Shown here: positions 7,837 through 17,023 of the stretch, in pieces
Layout: the number at the start of each line of letters is the position of its first letter
How positions within the stretch are numbered: position 1 is the first letter of the stretch
NCBI GenBank assembly: GCA_013003245.1
Contig: JABDJX010000152.1
Coordinates: 1-35,165, forward strand
From: Silicimonas sp.
Lineage (GTDB): Bacteria > Pseudomonadota > Alphaproteobacteria > Rhodobacterales > Rhodobacteraceae
Reading direction: 5' to 3'
Length of the DNA: 35,165 bases
Made by a program: the position numbers and the translations under genes
The notes under the pieces: model-generated
Told to the model about the DNA's origin: nothing
What the model saw: only the letters and a program-made list of their open reading frames with translations
Database searches by the model: none

Positions 7837-9204
7837 GTGAGCAGATTGCGACCAGAAGCCGAAGCGGCGCAATCGCAAACGTCCACGGATGAGGCGCGTT
7901 TCATTCTTGATAAGCTGGCACTGCGTGCGTCCTGCCGCGACTTCGACGGCAGTGAGATTGCGCCTGAAATTCTGGAAGACATCGTGCGCGATGGTGTGGA
8001 GGCACCTTCGTCGTGCAATCAGCAAAACTGGCATTTCATCATCGTTGCAGATACCGCTCGAAAGCAGCGTGCGCGTGAGATTTCAGGGGGAAATCACCAC
8101 TTTTCGGAATGCTCGGCGCTGATTTATCTGTGCTTTCAGAAGGGGTGGACGCACGGCAACTTCTCAATCGTGCAGTCGGTTGCGGGGGCCTGCTATCACA
8201 TGATGCTGTCATCCCACCTGCGTGGGTTTCAGTGTATCTGGAACGCAGGCATCGGTGACACAGATGCCTTGCGTGATATGTTCGCTTTGCCTCCAACTTT
8301 CGATGTGATCGGTGCGCTGGCAATTGGTCGCGCAAAAGGCACTGCGCCTAAAATGAAGGCACCGCGCAGACCCGTGGACGAGGTTTTTTCCTGGGAACGG
8401 TTCGAACGACCCGAGGCAAGTCTCTATCCCGTTAAACAGGCAGAGGCTTATCCGTTCTGGGAGATCAGGAACGACAGCAATCCATTTGCCCAGTGGAACC
8501 CACGGGCTTGGAGTTGGGACCAGATTGCCGACTTCCGTGGATATTCCGTATGGGCCAAATCGCCCTTGGCCGGTGTTTATGTCTCGCGCAGGCAAGGCAA
8601 CGCACAGGAGGCGGAACATGCCTTGTTGCCAGAATTGCCGGCGGGCGCGCGGGTGGCCGAGATCATGCCTTGGGGGGGAACCTCGACCAATGCTTTGCTG
8701 ACGAGGCTGGGCGATGTTCATGTGTCCGTCGCAGAATTGTCGGTGAACAACTTAAGCTTCATCAAAGAGCGCTTGCTCCGCGAAGGCCGCGATCTGGAGC
8801 GCGTCACATTTGACCTTATGGCGGGCGGCAAGCTGCCATATCGGGATGAAAGCCTTGATCTTGTGGTCCTTCCGCAAACGTTGGAGCACATGCCGAACCC
8901 CGAAAGCGTTTTGGACGAGGTGAGGCGCGTTCTTTCTCCGGCAGGTGCGGTCGTGGCCAGCGTGCGCAACGCACACTCGGCTTACGGTGCAAATTGGCGC
9001 GATCATGAAACGCTTGCTCAAGTGCCGAACCAGGGGCCATTCACTCCTTTGGCTGCGAAAGATGTGGCCAATTGGTTTGCTGCACGGTTTAAGATCGAGG
9101 ACGAAGTCGGAATTGGCGCTGAGGCAACAGGTGATGCAGCAATCCTGACGGGTGATCAGCGCCATTCAGGGCGTCTTTACGCCTTGCGAGGACGTCGTGC
9201 TTAA
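7837..9204 (+). CDS. Nitroreductase domain fused to class I SAM-dependent methyltransferase-like domain
   Basis: N-terminal half: LRASCRDFDGSEIAPEILEDIVRDGVEAPSSCNQQNWHFIIV (nitroreductase). C-terminal half: FDLMAGGKLPYRDESLDLVVLPQTLEHMPNPESVLDEVRRVLSPAGAVVASVRN (methyltransferase motif II onward). GTG at 7837 follows AAGGGG at spacing of about 8. The ORF is open from ATG 7684, which is the alternative start. Confidence 0.82.
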   Translation: MSRLRPEAEAAQSQTSTDEARFILDKLALRASCRDFDGSEIAPEILEDIVRDGVEAPSSCNQQNWHFIIVADTARKQRAREISGGNHHFSECSALIYLCFQKGWTHGNFSIVQSVAGACYHMMLSSHLRGFQCIWNAGIGDTDALRDMFALPPTFDVIGALAIGRAKGTAPKMKAPRRPVDEVFSWERFERPEASLYPVKQAEAYPFWEIRNDSNPFAQWNPRAWSWDQIADFRGYSVWAKSPLAGVYVSRRQGNAQEAEHALLPELPAGARVAEIMPWGGTSTNALLTRLGDVHVSVAELSVNNLSFIKERLLREGRDLERVTFDLMAGGKLPYRDESLDLVVLPQTLEHMPNPESVLDEVRRVLSPAGAVVASVRNAHSAYGANWRDHETLAQVPNQGPFTPLAAKDVANWFAARFKIEDEVGIGAEATGDAAILTGDQRHSGRLYALRGRRA

Positions 9205-9211
9205 CCGCGCA

Positions 9212-10594
9212 TCATCGCAATTCGCGGGCGACGAAACGTCCGCCGCCAATCGCATTGTCCTGCAGTGCACCATCGCGCAAAGCAAACCGACCACGCGACA
9301 AAGTGTGCACGACACGGGCGCTCATACTTTCGCCTTCATAAATCGAATACCCGGCGTCCGTACCAAGATCATCCTTGCCGACAACCCAGTCGGCGTTGAG
9401 ATCCACAACCGCAATGTCCGCATCCAGTCCAGGCCGCAGAGTTCCCTTTGCATTCAGCCCCATGCGCCGGGCCGGGTTCTCGCTCGCCAGCGGGATCAGC
9501 GTATCAAGCGGCACGCCATGGCGCTGTCCATACGTCAAAAGAACCGGAAGAAAGGCATCCAGCCCCGGAAATCCCGGTTGAGCTTTCCAGATGCCCCCGT
9601 CTTTGCAGGCGATCGGGCGGTGAATGTGATCCGTGGCAATCGTGTTGATATCTCCACGTTTTATCCCAGCCCAAAGCGCCTCCCGGTCCTCGGGTGCGCG
9701 CAGCGGCGGATTGACCTTGCCAATCTCGGCGATGGCGCTGGTCGTATCGTGGGTCAGATAGTGCAGGCAGGTCTCGATACAGACGTCGGATCCGGCAGCG
9801 CGCTGCCGCAGGGCGGCATCCAGCGCCTCTCCAGACGAGGTGTGCACGGCGTGGACAGGTGTTCCGGTAATCCGCGCAAAGTATGTAGCACGCGACAGGG
9901 CGTCAGCCTCAACGAAGGGCGGGCGCGTGTCGTTCCAGGTGGCCAAGCCGCCTGTGCCCTCGGGATCGGCGGCGGTAACACGGTCGCGCAGAACCCAGGC
10001 CACTTCGATGTTTTCAGGGTGCGGGCAGAGAAGACCGTTGTTTTCTGCCAGAACTCCCAAAAGCCGGAAGAGAAAGCCGTCGTCCGTGCCCGGAAGCCCA
10101 AGTCGCGCCCCTTCGTCGCCGCGGATGTTCATGAAGAGTTTGGCACTGGGCGCGCCACGTTTGATCAACGCGGGCAGTTCGGCAAGCTGGTCTTCGGTGG
10201 CGATGACAAAGTGAAATCCGAAATCAATCCGGGCACCTGCTTGAGTGGTTTCGCAAAGCTCGGCGAAAACGGGCGTGTAGGGGTCGGGGCTCATCACGTA
10301 GGAAATAAACGTCGTGACCCCGCCTTTGGCCGCGGCACCCGTCTCGGATGTGGCATCTTGCGGCACGCGGGGTCGGGCAATGTCCATGCCGTGGCCCAAG
10401 TGGATATGCGCATCCACGACACCGGGCAAAACGGTCAGGCCGGTGATGGCCTCGTCCTGTGCCGCATCACCACCGCCCGGCACCTCGATCGACGCTATCG
10501 TGCCATCGCTGATCAGAATATCGCAGTCCGTCAGGCCCACATCCGGCAAGAGCGCTGCGCCACCCCGAAGGGCAAGGTCTGCTTGTTGGGCCAT
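9212..10594 (-). CDS. Dihydroorotase/dihydropyrimidinase-family amidohydrolase (hydantoinase-like)
   Basis: GVVDAHIHLGHG (HxH), SAKLFMN (carbamylated Lys region), HAVHTSSGEAL, ATDHIHRPIACKDG. ATG start at 10594 (MAQQADLALRGGAALL) preferred over the ORF-track start at 10645. Confidence 0.87.
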   Translation of the reverse strand: MAQQADLALRGGAALLPDVGLTDCDILISDGTIASIEVPGGGDAAQDEAITGLTVLPGVVDAHIHLGHGMDIARPRVPQDATSETGAAAKGGVTTFISYVMSPDPYTPVFAELCETTQAGARIDFGFHFVIATEDQLAELPALIKRGAPSAKLFMNIRGDEGARLGLPGTDDGFLFRLLGVLAENNGLLCPHPENIEVAWVLRDRVTAADPEGTGGLATWNDTRPPFVEADALSRATYFARITGTPVHAVHTSSGEALDAALRQRAAGSDVCIETCLHYLTHDTTSAIAEIGKVNPPLRAPEDREALWAGIKRGDINTIATDHIHRPIACKDGGIWKAQPGFPGLDAFLPVLLTYGQRHGVPLDTLIPLASENPARRMGLNAKGTLRPGLDADIAVVDLNADWVVGKDDLGTDAGYSIYEGESMSARVVHTLSRGRFALRDGALQDNAIGGGRFVARELR

Positions 10595-10623
10595 GGTCCG
10601 TCTCCTGTGCTGGTGCGCACACA

Positions 10624-11502
10624 ATGACCTTGGAGCGCGTGCCATATCAACCCATCACCAACAGGCCGCGTCTGACGTGGCCCAATGGCGCGCGCGTGGC
10701 CGTTTGGGTCGTGCCCAATGTCGAGCACTATGAATACCTGCCGCCTGAAAACGGTGGACGTGATCCTTGGCCGCGCACTTCGCACCCCGATGTGTTGGGC
10801 TATGGGCTGCGCGACTTCGGCAATCGTGTCGGACTTTGGCGCATGGCAAAGGTGACGGATGATTTAGGCATCCCGCTCACGTTGTCGCTCAATCTGGCGA
10901 ATTGGTTGCACTATCCCGAGATATTCGAGGCGTCAGAGGCGCGCGGCTGGGACGTGATGGCCCACGGGCTTTACAACACGCGCTATCACTGGGGTATGTC
11001 CAAAGAGGCCGAGCGCGCCGCAATTGGCGAATGCGTCGAGATTTATCGTGAACTGACGGGGCGCATGTTGCGGGGTTGGTTTTCGCCTGCCGCGACGTGG
11101 ACTGAGAACACCCCTGATCTCGTGGCCGAGGCGGGGATCAGCTATTACTGCGACTGGTATCACGACGATCAGCCGACGCGGATGAACGTGCGCGAGGGTC
11201 AATTGATCACGCTGCCCTATCAGATGGACATCAACGACGCGATGGTCTGGCGACACCACTTCGAGGCAGATGACTTCGCGCAGATGGTGATCGATCATTT
11301 CGACACGCTGTGGCGCGAAGGTGCGGATCAGGGCCGCGTCGTTTGCATTGCATTGCATCCCTACATCATGGGGCAACCGCACCGCATTCGGGCATTGGAA
11401 CGCGCGCTGCGTCATGTGGTGGAGCATGATCAGATCTGGTTGGCGACCGGGGCCGAGATTGCGGACTGGTACCTGTCAGATCAGTGGAGGCAGGCCGCAT
11501 GA
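10624..11502 (+). CDS. Polysaccharide deacetylase-fold hydrolase (PuuE allantoinase / cyclic-imide hydrolase-like)
   Basis: 292 aa; RLTWPNGARVAVWVVPNVEHYEY...VMAHGLYNTRYHWGM...GWFSPAATWTENTPDLVAEAGISYYCDWYHDDQPTRM...CIALHPYIMGQPHRI. Confidence 0.87.
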   Translation: MTLERVPYQPITNRPRLTWPNGARVAVWVVPNVEHYEYLPPENGGRDPWPRTSHPDVLGYGLRDFGNRVGLWRMAKVTDDLGIPLTLSLNLANWLHYPEIFEASEARGWDVMAHGLYNTRYHWGMSKEAERAAIGECVEIYRELTGRMLRGWFSPAATWTENTPDLVAEAGISYYCDWYHDDQPTRMNVREGQLITLPYQMDINDAMVWRHHFEADDFAQMVIDHFDTLWREGADQGRVVCIALHPYIMGQPHRIRALERALRHVVEHDQIWLATGAEIADWYLSDQWRQAA

Positions 11503-12404
11503 GCATTGCCGCTGGCATGGACCACGACCTTTATCCCTATCGCGGCGTGCCGGGACGGGCTGCAATCGAATGGCCGGGTGGGGCGAAGGTGGCTTTTGCG
11601 CCTGTGGTCTACCTTGAGCATTGGCCCTATGAGGCGACGCCTGGCGGTTACGCGGATCCTAGGTTCCGGGATCCCTATGGCGCGTTTCAGCCAGACTACC
11701 GAGGCCACACATGGCGTGAATACGGCAATCGTATCGGGATATTCCGGCTGTTCGAAGTTCTGGATCGTTTTGGCCTGACGGCGACGCTGGCGGCCAATGC
11801 GTCGGCAGCAAAACGGTATCCGGTGATCATTGACGAGGCGCTGCGCCGTGGTTGGGAGATTGCCGCCCATGGTGACGTCGCTGATGCGATGGTGACGTCT
11901 GAGATGTCTGCTGATCAGGAAGCCGACTTGATCGCGCTGTGTCTCGCCAGCTTGGAAGGCGACACTGGCGCTCGCCCCAAAGGTTGGATCGCGCAGGATT
12001 TTGGCGAAAGCACGCGCTCTGTCGACCTTTTGGCCAAAGCAGGCATCGAGTGGATCGCGCACTGGCCGAATGACGACCAACCTTATTGGATGGCCTCCGC
12101 ACCGCCGATTGTCTCAGTGCCGCAACTGTCCGAGTTGGATGACGCCGAGTGTCTGTGGCACCGCCGCGTGCCCACACCACGATGGCCGGGAATGCTGGAA
12201 GAGGCGATCAGCGTCATGGCGGGCGAGAGTGGCCGCGTGGCCGTCATCGGCATCCATCCATGGATATTCGGGATGCCGCACCGGATCCGCTACCTCGGGG
12301 AAGGTCTGCGCCGGGTCGCGGAAATCGACGGTGTCTGGTCTACATGCGTTGGACAGATCGCGGCGCACTACAGATCGAAACAAGCAGCGGAGGGTGCGCT
12401 GTGA
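11499..12404 (+). CDS. Polysaccharide deacetylase-fold hydrolase, second tandem copy
   Basis: Same architecture as the previous ORF: AIEWPGGAKVAFAPVVYLEHWPYE, WEIAAHGDVADAM, IEWIAHWPNDDQPYWM, VIGIHPWIFGMPHRIRYL. ATG at 11499 in a 4-nt overlap. Confidence 0.87.
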   Translation: MSIAAGMDHDLYPYRGVPGRAAIEWPGGAKVAFAPVVYLEHWPYEATPGGYADPRFRDPYGAFQPDYRGHTWREYGNRIGIFRLFEVLDRFGLTATLAANASAAKRYPVIIDEALRRGWEIAAHGDVADAMVTSEMSADQEADLIALCLASLEGDTGARPKGWIAQDFGESTRSVDLLAKAGIEWIAHWPNDDQPYWMASAPPIVSVPQLSELDDAECLWHRRVPTPRWPGMLEEAISVMAGESGRVAVIGIHPWIFGMPHRIRYLGEGLRRVAEIDGVWSTCVGQIAAHYRSKQAAEGAL

Positions 12405-13093
12405 GCGGGTCAGACGGATCAGAACGCCTTGTGGCACAGAACCTCTCTGGCCTTGCGCTGGAACGCCTTGAACGCGCCATTCTGGAAGGTGAGCTTGGAC
12501 CCGGTGAGCGGCTGAGCGAAAGCGGTCTGGCGCGCAGGTTCGGGATTTCTCGCGGGCCTTTGCGTGAAGCCATCGGGCAACTGGAGGGTCGCAAGCTGGT
12601 GACCCGCGTCTCTAATCAGGGTGCGCGGGTTGTGTCTTTGTCCAAAGATGACCTTATGGACCTTTTGCAAGTCCGAGAAAGCCTTGAGGGTATGGCTTGT
12701 CGGTTGGCCTGTGGAAACATGACCGAGGCGGGTCTTGCGCGGTTGGATGACATGTTGAGCGCGCATGAAAAGACCGATGCCATGCAAACTGGACGCGGTT
12801 ATTTCCAGAGTGCTGGCGATGGTGATTTTCATCAGGTCATTCTGGCAGCCTGCGGCAACGCGCGGCTGACCGGGATGCTGGGCGATGAACTCTATTCGCT
12901 GTTGCGGCTTTATCGACATCGTTTGTCGATGCGCCCCGGGCGCCCGGCAGAGGCGCTTGAGGAGCACAGGCAGATAGTGGCAGCTCTGCGCGCCCGCGAT
13001 CCCGATGCCGCCGAAGCAGCGATGCGCGCGCATTTGCGCAACAGCCGTTCCGCGCTGGATACCTGGGTTACAGATGAGGAATTTCGTCAATGA
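12401..13093 (+). CDS. GntR family transcriptional regulator (FadR/FCD subfamily)
   Basis: LERAILEGELGPGERLSESGLARRFGISRGPLREAIGQLEGRKLVTRVSNQGARVV winged HTH, then an FCD-like domain. GTG start at 12401 overlaps the preceding TGA. Confidence 0.88.
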   Translation: MSGSDGSERLVAQNLSGLALERLERAILEGELGPGERLSESGLARRFGISRGPLREAIGQLEGRKLVTRVSNQGARVVSLSKDDLMDLLQVRESLEGMACRLACGNMTEAGLARLDDMLSAHEKTDAMQTGRGYFQSAGDGDFHQVILAACGNARLTGMLGDELYSLLRLYRHRLSMRPGRPAEALEEHRQIVAALRARDPDAAEAAMRAHLRNSRSALDTWVTDEEFRQ

Positions 13094-13971
13094 CAGGGAC
13101 CCTTGCCGACCGCCGCAAAGATTTCCGCATTCGAATGGAGCGCCGCGATGCGATGATCCTTCCCGGTGCCGGCAACGCTCTGACGGCACGCGTGATTGCC
13201 GATCAGGGTTTTGATGCGGTTTACATCACTGGCGCGGGAATTTCGAACACGCTTCTTGGCGTTCCCGACATCGGATTGGTAACATTGAGCGAGCTTGCAG
13301 GGACTGTCTCGGCCATTGCTGAAATCACCGATCTGCCTTTGGTCGTTGATATCGACACCGGGTTTGGCAATGCGATTAACGCGCACCGCACCGTGCGCAT
13401 GATCGAGCGCGCAGGCGCCACCGCCATGCAAATGGAAGATCAGGTTTTTCCCAAGAAATGCGGACACTTCGCGGGCAAAGCTGTTATTCCACTTGAAGAA
13501 GCCGTGTCAAAGGTCAAAGCCGCTGTTGACGCCCGCGAAGACGCCAATACACTGATCATTGCCCGCACCGATGTCCGCGCCATCCATGGGTTGGATGCCG
13601 CGTTGGACCGCGCCGAAGCCTTTATTGAAGCAGGTGCCGACATGACGTTCGTTGAAGCACCCGCATCGATTGAGGAAATGCAGGCCATCACCGGACAGCT
13701 CTCTGTTCCCCAAGTCGCCAACATGGTGGTCGGGGGCAAAACGCCCTTGTTGCCGCAGGTGGAATTGGCACGGTTGGGGTTCTCGCTGGTGCTTTATGCC
13801 AACACGCCGTTGCAAGCCGCCATGCGCGCGATGAGCGATGTTCTGAGTGCTTTGAAAGAGGACGGAGATGTCAGTGGCGTGATCGACAAACTCGCCGATT
13901 TCAAAGAGCGCCAACGCCTTGTCGACAAGGATAACTATGACGCACTTGAAGCGCGTTATTCTGTGGATTGA
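13090..13971 (+). CDS. Isocitrate lyase/PEP mutase superfamily carboxy-lyase (2-methylisocitrate or 2,3-dimethylmalate lyase-like)
   Basis: 293 aa; LPGAGNALTARVIADQGFDAVYITGAG, PLVVDIDTGFGNA, MEDQVFPKKCGHFAGK (catalytic-Cys KKCGH motif), ANMVVGGKTPLL. Confidence 0.9.
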   Translation: MTGTLADRRKDFRIRMERRDAMILPGAGNALTARVIADQGFDAVYITGAGISNTLLGVPDIGLVTLSELAGTVSAIAEITDLPLVVDIDTGFGNAINAHRTVRMIERAGATAMQMEDQVFPKKCGHFAGKAVIPLEEAVSKVKAAVDAREDANTLIIARTDVRAIHGLDAALDRAEAFIEAGADMTFVEAPASIEEMQAITGQLSVPQVANMVVGGKTPLLPQVELARLGFSLVLYANTPLQAAMRAMSDVLSALKEDGDVSGVIDKLADFKERQRLVDKDNYDALEARYSVD

Positions 13972-14618
13972 ACCAGAACTGCGCCAAGCGCCATTGCCAC
14001 CGCTGCCTGCGTGGGGTCGACTACCGGACGACCGATGGCGGCCTCAAGTTTCGCCCTGTGCGCGGAGAGCCCTGCACAGCCCAGAACGACAACGTCCGCC
14101 TGATCCTTCTGCACCAAAACCTCGGACACCGATTGAAGACGCGCGAAGGTGCCTGCCCCGGTGGCCGTCTCAGCCACAGACATGTTCAGCGGGCGTTCGG
14201 CCACCAACCGGTCAAGCACGCCCATGCGGCGCAGATACTTGCGGTGCCGCAGGATAGACGCATCGGCAATCGCGATCACGCCGATGCGGTCACCGCGCGC
14301 CATGGCGCTCAGAAACCCGCTTTCCTGCATGCCGAAAACCGGGGCCTTGCTGATTTCGCGGGCCGCATCGATGCCGGGGTCAGAATAGCAGGCAATCACG
14401 ACAGCCGCCGCGTCGGGACGTGCCTTTATCAACGTGAGCATTGGCGCAACCGCCGCGTCGCTGTCCGCCTGGCTTTCGATTCCAAACGGTCCTTCGGACA
14501 CGGTAAGACATTCAATCGGCGGGCTGCCATCCATGCGAAACGGCGCCATCGCGGCGTCCAAACCGGCGGTCACGTCCGGATTTGAGTTCGGGTTGATGAC
14601 CAGAATTGGACCGCTCAT
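13956..14618 (-). CDS. Aspartate/glutamate/hydantoin racemase family protein
   Basis: 220 aa; ILVINPNSNPDVTAGLD, AVVIACYSDPGIDAARE, VVVLGCAGLSAHRAKLE (both catalytic Cys regions). Convergent 16-nt overlap with the lyase gene. Confidence 0.88.
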   Translation of the reverse strand: MSGPILVINPNSNPDVTAGLDAAMAPFRMDGSPPIECLTVSEGPFGIESQADSDAAVAPMLTLIKARPDAAAVVIACYSDPGIDAAREISKAPVFGMQESGFLSAMARGDRIGVIAIADASILRHRKYLRRMGVLDRLVAERPLNMSVAETATGAGTFARLQSVSEVLVQKDQADVVVLGCAGLSAHRAKLEAAIGRPVVDPTQAAVAMALGAVLVQSTE

Positions 14619-16063
14619 GACAGGTTCGCCCCGAAGTTTTGGGCCGGATCCAGCTCGGGCACAGGATGTCCGGGTTGCCCGGTCAAATCAACGGTCGCGC
14701 GTTTCACAAACAGGCCATCCCCCGGCTTTGCCATCAATTCTCTGCCTTCAACAATCCTGCGGCCACGCCCCAAAACGGTCACCGGCCATCCCGTCACTTC
14801 GATCCCGGCGAAGGGGTTGTAGTCCATGTTGTCGTGCATCTCGCCCGCGATCCGCGTCTGGTTTGGATCCCAGATCGCGATGTCCGCGTCCGCCCCAATC
14901 GAAAGCGTGCCTTTCCGCGGTAGCATCCCGTAGATCCGTGCGGCATTGGTCGAGGAAAGGGCGACGAATTGGTTCAGGCTGATCCGCCCCTTGGTCACAC
15001 CTTCGGAGAACAAAAGCGGCAAGCGCATCTCGATCCCCGGCATCCCGTTGGCAATCTGGCGGAAATTCACGTCCTTGCCTGCGTGGAATTTTCCCGTTTC
15101 ATCATAGCGATAGGGCGCATGGTCAGACGATACCAGCGATAGCGATCCGCCTTGCACGTGTTGCCAAAGGGCAGCCTGCGTGGCTGTGTCACGCAAGGGG
15201 GGAGAACAGATGAACTTGGCCCCTTCCATGCCCGGCTTATCCAAATCCTCGCGCGTCAGGGAGAGGTATTGCGGGCAGGTTTCGGCCCAGACCTGACCGC
15301 CATTGGCGCGGGCCTCGGCGACCAGTTTGGCGCCAACCGGGGTTGAAACGTGCACGATGAAAAGCGGCGCTTGCGCGAGACGGGCCAGCGAAATCGCGCG
15401 GTTGATTGCTTCTCCTTCGGCCAAGCCAGGGCGCGACGGTGCATGATAGCGGGGGGCTACATTGCCACCGTCGACCATGCGGCGGCCCATCCAATCGAGC
15501 ATGTCGTGGTTTTCGGCGTGCACCATGGTCAAACCACCGTGCTTGCCAGCCACTGAGAGGATGTCAAGGAACTGGGCATCCGACACGCGCGTGGCATAGG
15601 TCATGAAGACCTTGAACGAGGTTACGCCTTTGGCAAACACCTCTGGCAACTCGGCCAACACGTCTGGCGTCGGGTCGGTCAGGATCAGGTGATAGGACCA
15701 GTCCAGCACCGATTTCGGTGCGGCGCGTCCGTCATATCGTTGGATCGTATTGGCAAGGCTTTCGCCCTTGTTTTGCGCGGCAAAGGGCACAAAGCAGGAA
15801 TTACCTCCAAACGCCGCCGACATCGAGCCCGACAGGTAATCATCCGAGGTCATCACCCCCATGCCGCTTTCCTGCGCGATGTGACAATGCGCCTCGATCC
15901 CGCCGGGCATAACGATACGGTTGGTGGCGTCAATCACGTCGTCTGCATCCGTCACGGCCTCGGCAATTGTCACGATGCGCCCGGCGCGGATGCCGATGTC
16001 GGCGCGGTAAGTTTCGGTTGCTGTCGCAAGGGTTCCGCCCCGGATTGCCAGATCATGTTTCAT
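14615..16063 (-). CDS. Dihydropyrimidinase / D-hydantoinase family amidohydrolase
   Basis: 482 aa; GGIEAHCHIAQESGMGVMTSDDY, GVTSFKVFMTYATR, MVHAENHDMLDWM, LFIVHVSTPVGAKLV, LVSSDHAPY. Confidence 0.92.
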   Translation of the reverse strand: MKHDLAIRGGTLATATETYRADIGIRAGRIVTIAEAVTDADDVIDATNRIVMPGGIEAHCHIAQESGMGVMTSDDYLSGSMSAAFGGNSCFVPFAAQNKGESLANTIQRYDGRAAPKSVLDWSYHLILTDPTPDVLAELPEVFAKGVTSFKVFMTYATRVSDAQFLDILSVAGKHGGLTMVHAENHDMLDWMGRRMVDGGNVAPRYHAPSRPGLAEGEAINRAISLARLAQAPLFIVHVSTPVGAKLVAEARANGGQVWAETCPQYLSLTREDLDKPGMEGAKFICSPPLRDTATQAALWQHVQGGSLSLVSSDHAPYRYDETGKFHAGKDVNFRQIANGMPGIEMRLPLLFSEGVTKGRISLNQFVALSSTNAARIYGMLPRKGTLSIGADADIAIWDPNQTRIAGEMHDNMDYNPFAGIEVTGWPVTVLGRGRRIVEGRELMAKPGDGLFVKRATVDLTGQPGHPVPELDPAQNFGANLS

Positions 16064-16066
16064 TGT

Positions 16067-17005
16067 TCAGCCTTTTGTTCCATCGGGATAAATCACACCG
16101 GTTTGACCAGTGATGCGACCATAGTGTTCGATCCGGCGATGTCGTTTGAAATCAAAGATCGTCTCTTTGCCAAACTTGGTCGCATCCATGTCGCAGGCAT
16201 GCACCAACAGTTCGTCACCTTCCGTTATAGCCTTTTGCACTATGACCCCGTCAGGCGAGACAATGATGCTTCCGCCATTCAATTGATGGCCGTCTTCGTC
16301 TCCGGCCTTGGCGACGGCGACGACCCAGGCAGAGTTTTGATACGCCCCGGCCTGCACCGACAAATCGGAGTGAAACTGGCGCATTTCGGGGCCTTCATCA
16401 GAGTTCTGCGAGTTTACGGAGGGTGTGTTGTAGCCAAGCATGATCAACTCGACACCTTGCAGCCCCAGCTCGCGATAAGCCTCGGGCCACCGACGGTCAT
16501 TACAGATCAGCATGCCCATCCATGTGTCCATGTTGCGGAACACCGGAAAGCCCAAATCACCGGGTTCGAAATAGCGTTTCTCAAGATGCTGAAAGGCGCG
16601 GTTCGGATCGAACTCGGAATGCCCGGGCAGGTGTATCTTACGATAGGTGCCCACGATATTGGCGTGGCGGTCCGTGGTGATCTGCGTGTTAAAGTGTCGC
16701 CCATGGGGTGTCTTTTCCGCATAGCCCAACGAAATCGCGATGCCGTATTCACGCGCGCGGTCAAACAACGGCTTTGTCGCGGCATTGGGCATTTCTGTTT
16801 CGAACCACGTGTCCACCTCGGCCTGATCTTCCATGTACCAACGCGGGAAGAAGGTGGTCAGACAAAGTTCGGGATAAACCACCAGCGTGCAGCCCGCCGC
16901 CTTGGCCTGATCCAGCAGAATAAGCATCCGGTCTACGACGCTTTCACGCGTGTCTGCGCGTTGAATTGCGCCCATCTGGGCGGCTCCGATGACAATTTCT
17001 CGCAT
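16067..17005 (-). CDS. Nitrilase-superfamily amidohydrolase, N-carbamoyl-D-amino-acid hydrolase-like
   Basis: 312 aa; E-K-C triad contexts VVYPELCLTTFFPRW, GTYRKIHLPGHSEFDP, MLICNDRRWPEAYRELGLQGVELIMLGYNTP. Confidence 0.92.
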   Translation of the reverse strand: MREIVIGAAQMGAIQRADTRESVVDRMLILLDQAKAAGCTLVVYPELCLTTFFPRWYMEDQAEVDTWFETEMPNAATKPLFDRAREYGIAISLGYAEKTPHGRHFNTQITTDRHANIVGTYRKIHLPGHSEFDPNRAFQHLEKRYFEPGDLGFPVFRNMDTWMGMLICNDRRWPEAYRELGLQGVELIMLGYNTPSVNSQNSDEGPEMRQFHSDLSVQAGAYQNSAWVVAVAKAGDEDGHQLNGGSIIVSPDGVIVQKAITEGDELLVHACDMDATKFGKETIFDFKRHRRIEHYGRITGQTGVIYPDGTKG

Positions 17006-17023
17006 TTTGGTTCCTTCTCAAAG

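Noticed and set aside
9152-10627. Large + strand ORF (491 aa) opposite the amidohydrolase gene
   Set aside because: Composition is shadow-ORF-like (Arg/Gln/His-rich, no domain motifs); the minus-strand frame carries clear amidohydrolase active-site motifs.
218-13971. Canonical 2-methylcitrate (prpBCD) propionate operon
   Set aside because: PrpD- and PrpB-family members are present, but no citrate-synthase-like gene is found and the genes are dispersed among N-heterocycle enzymes.
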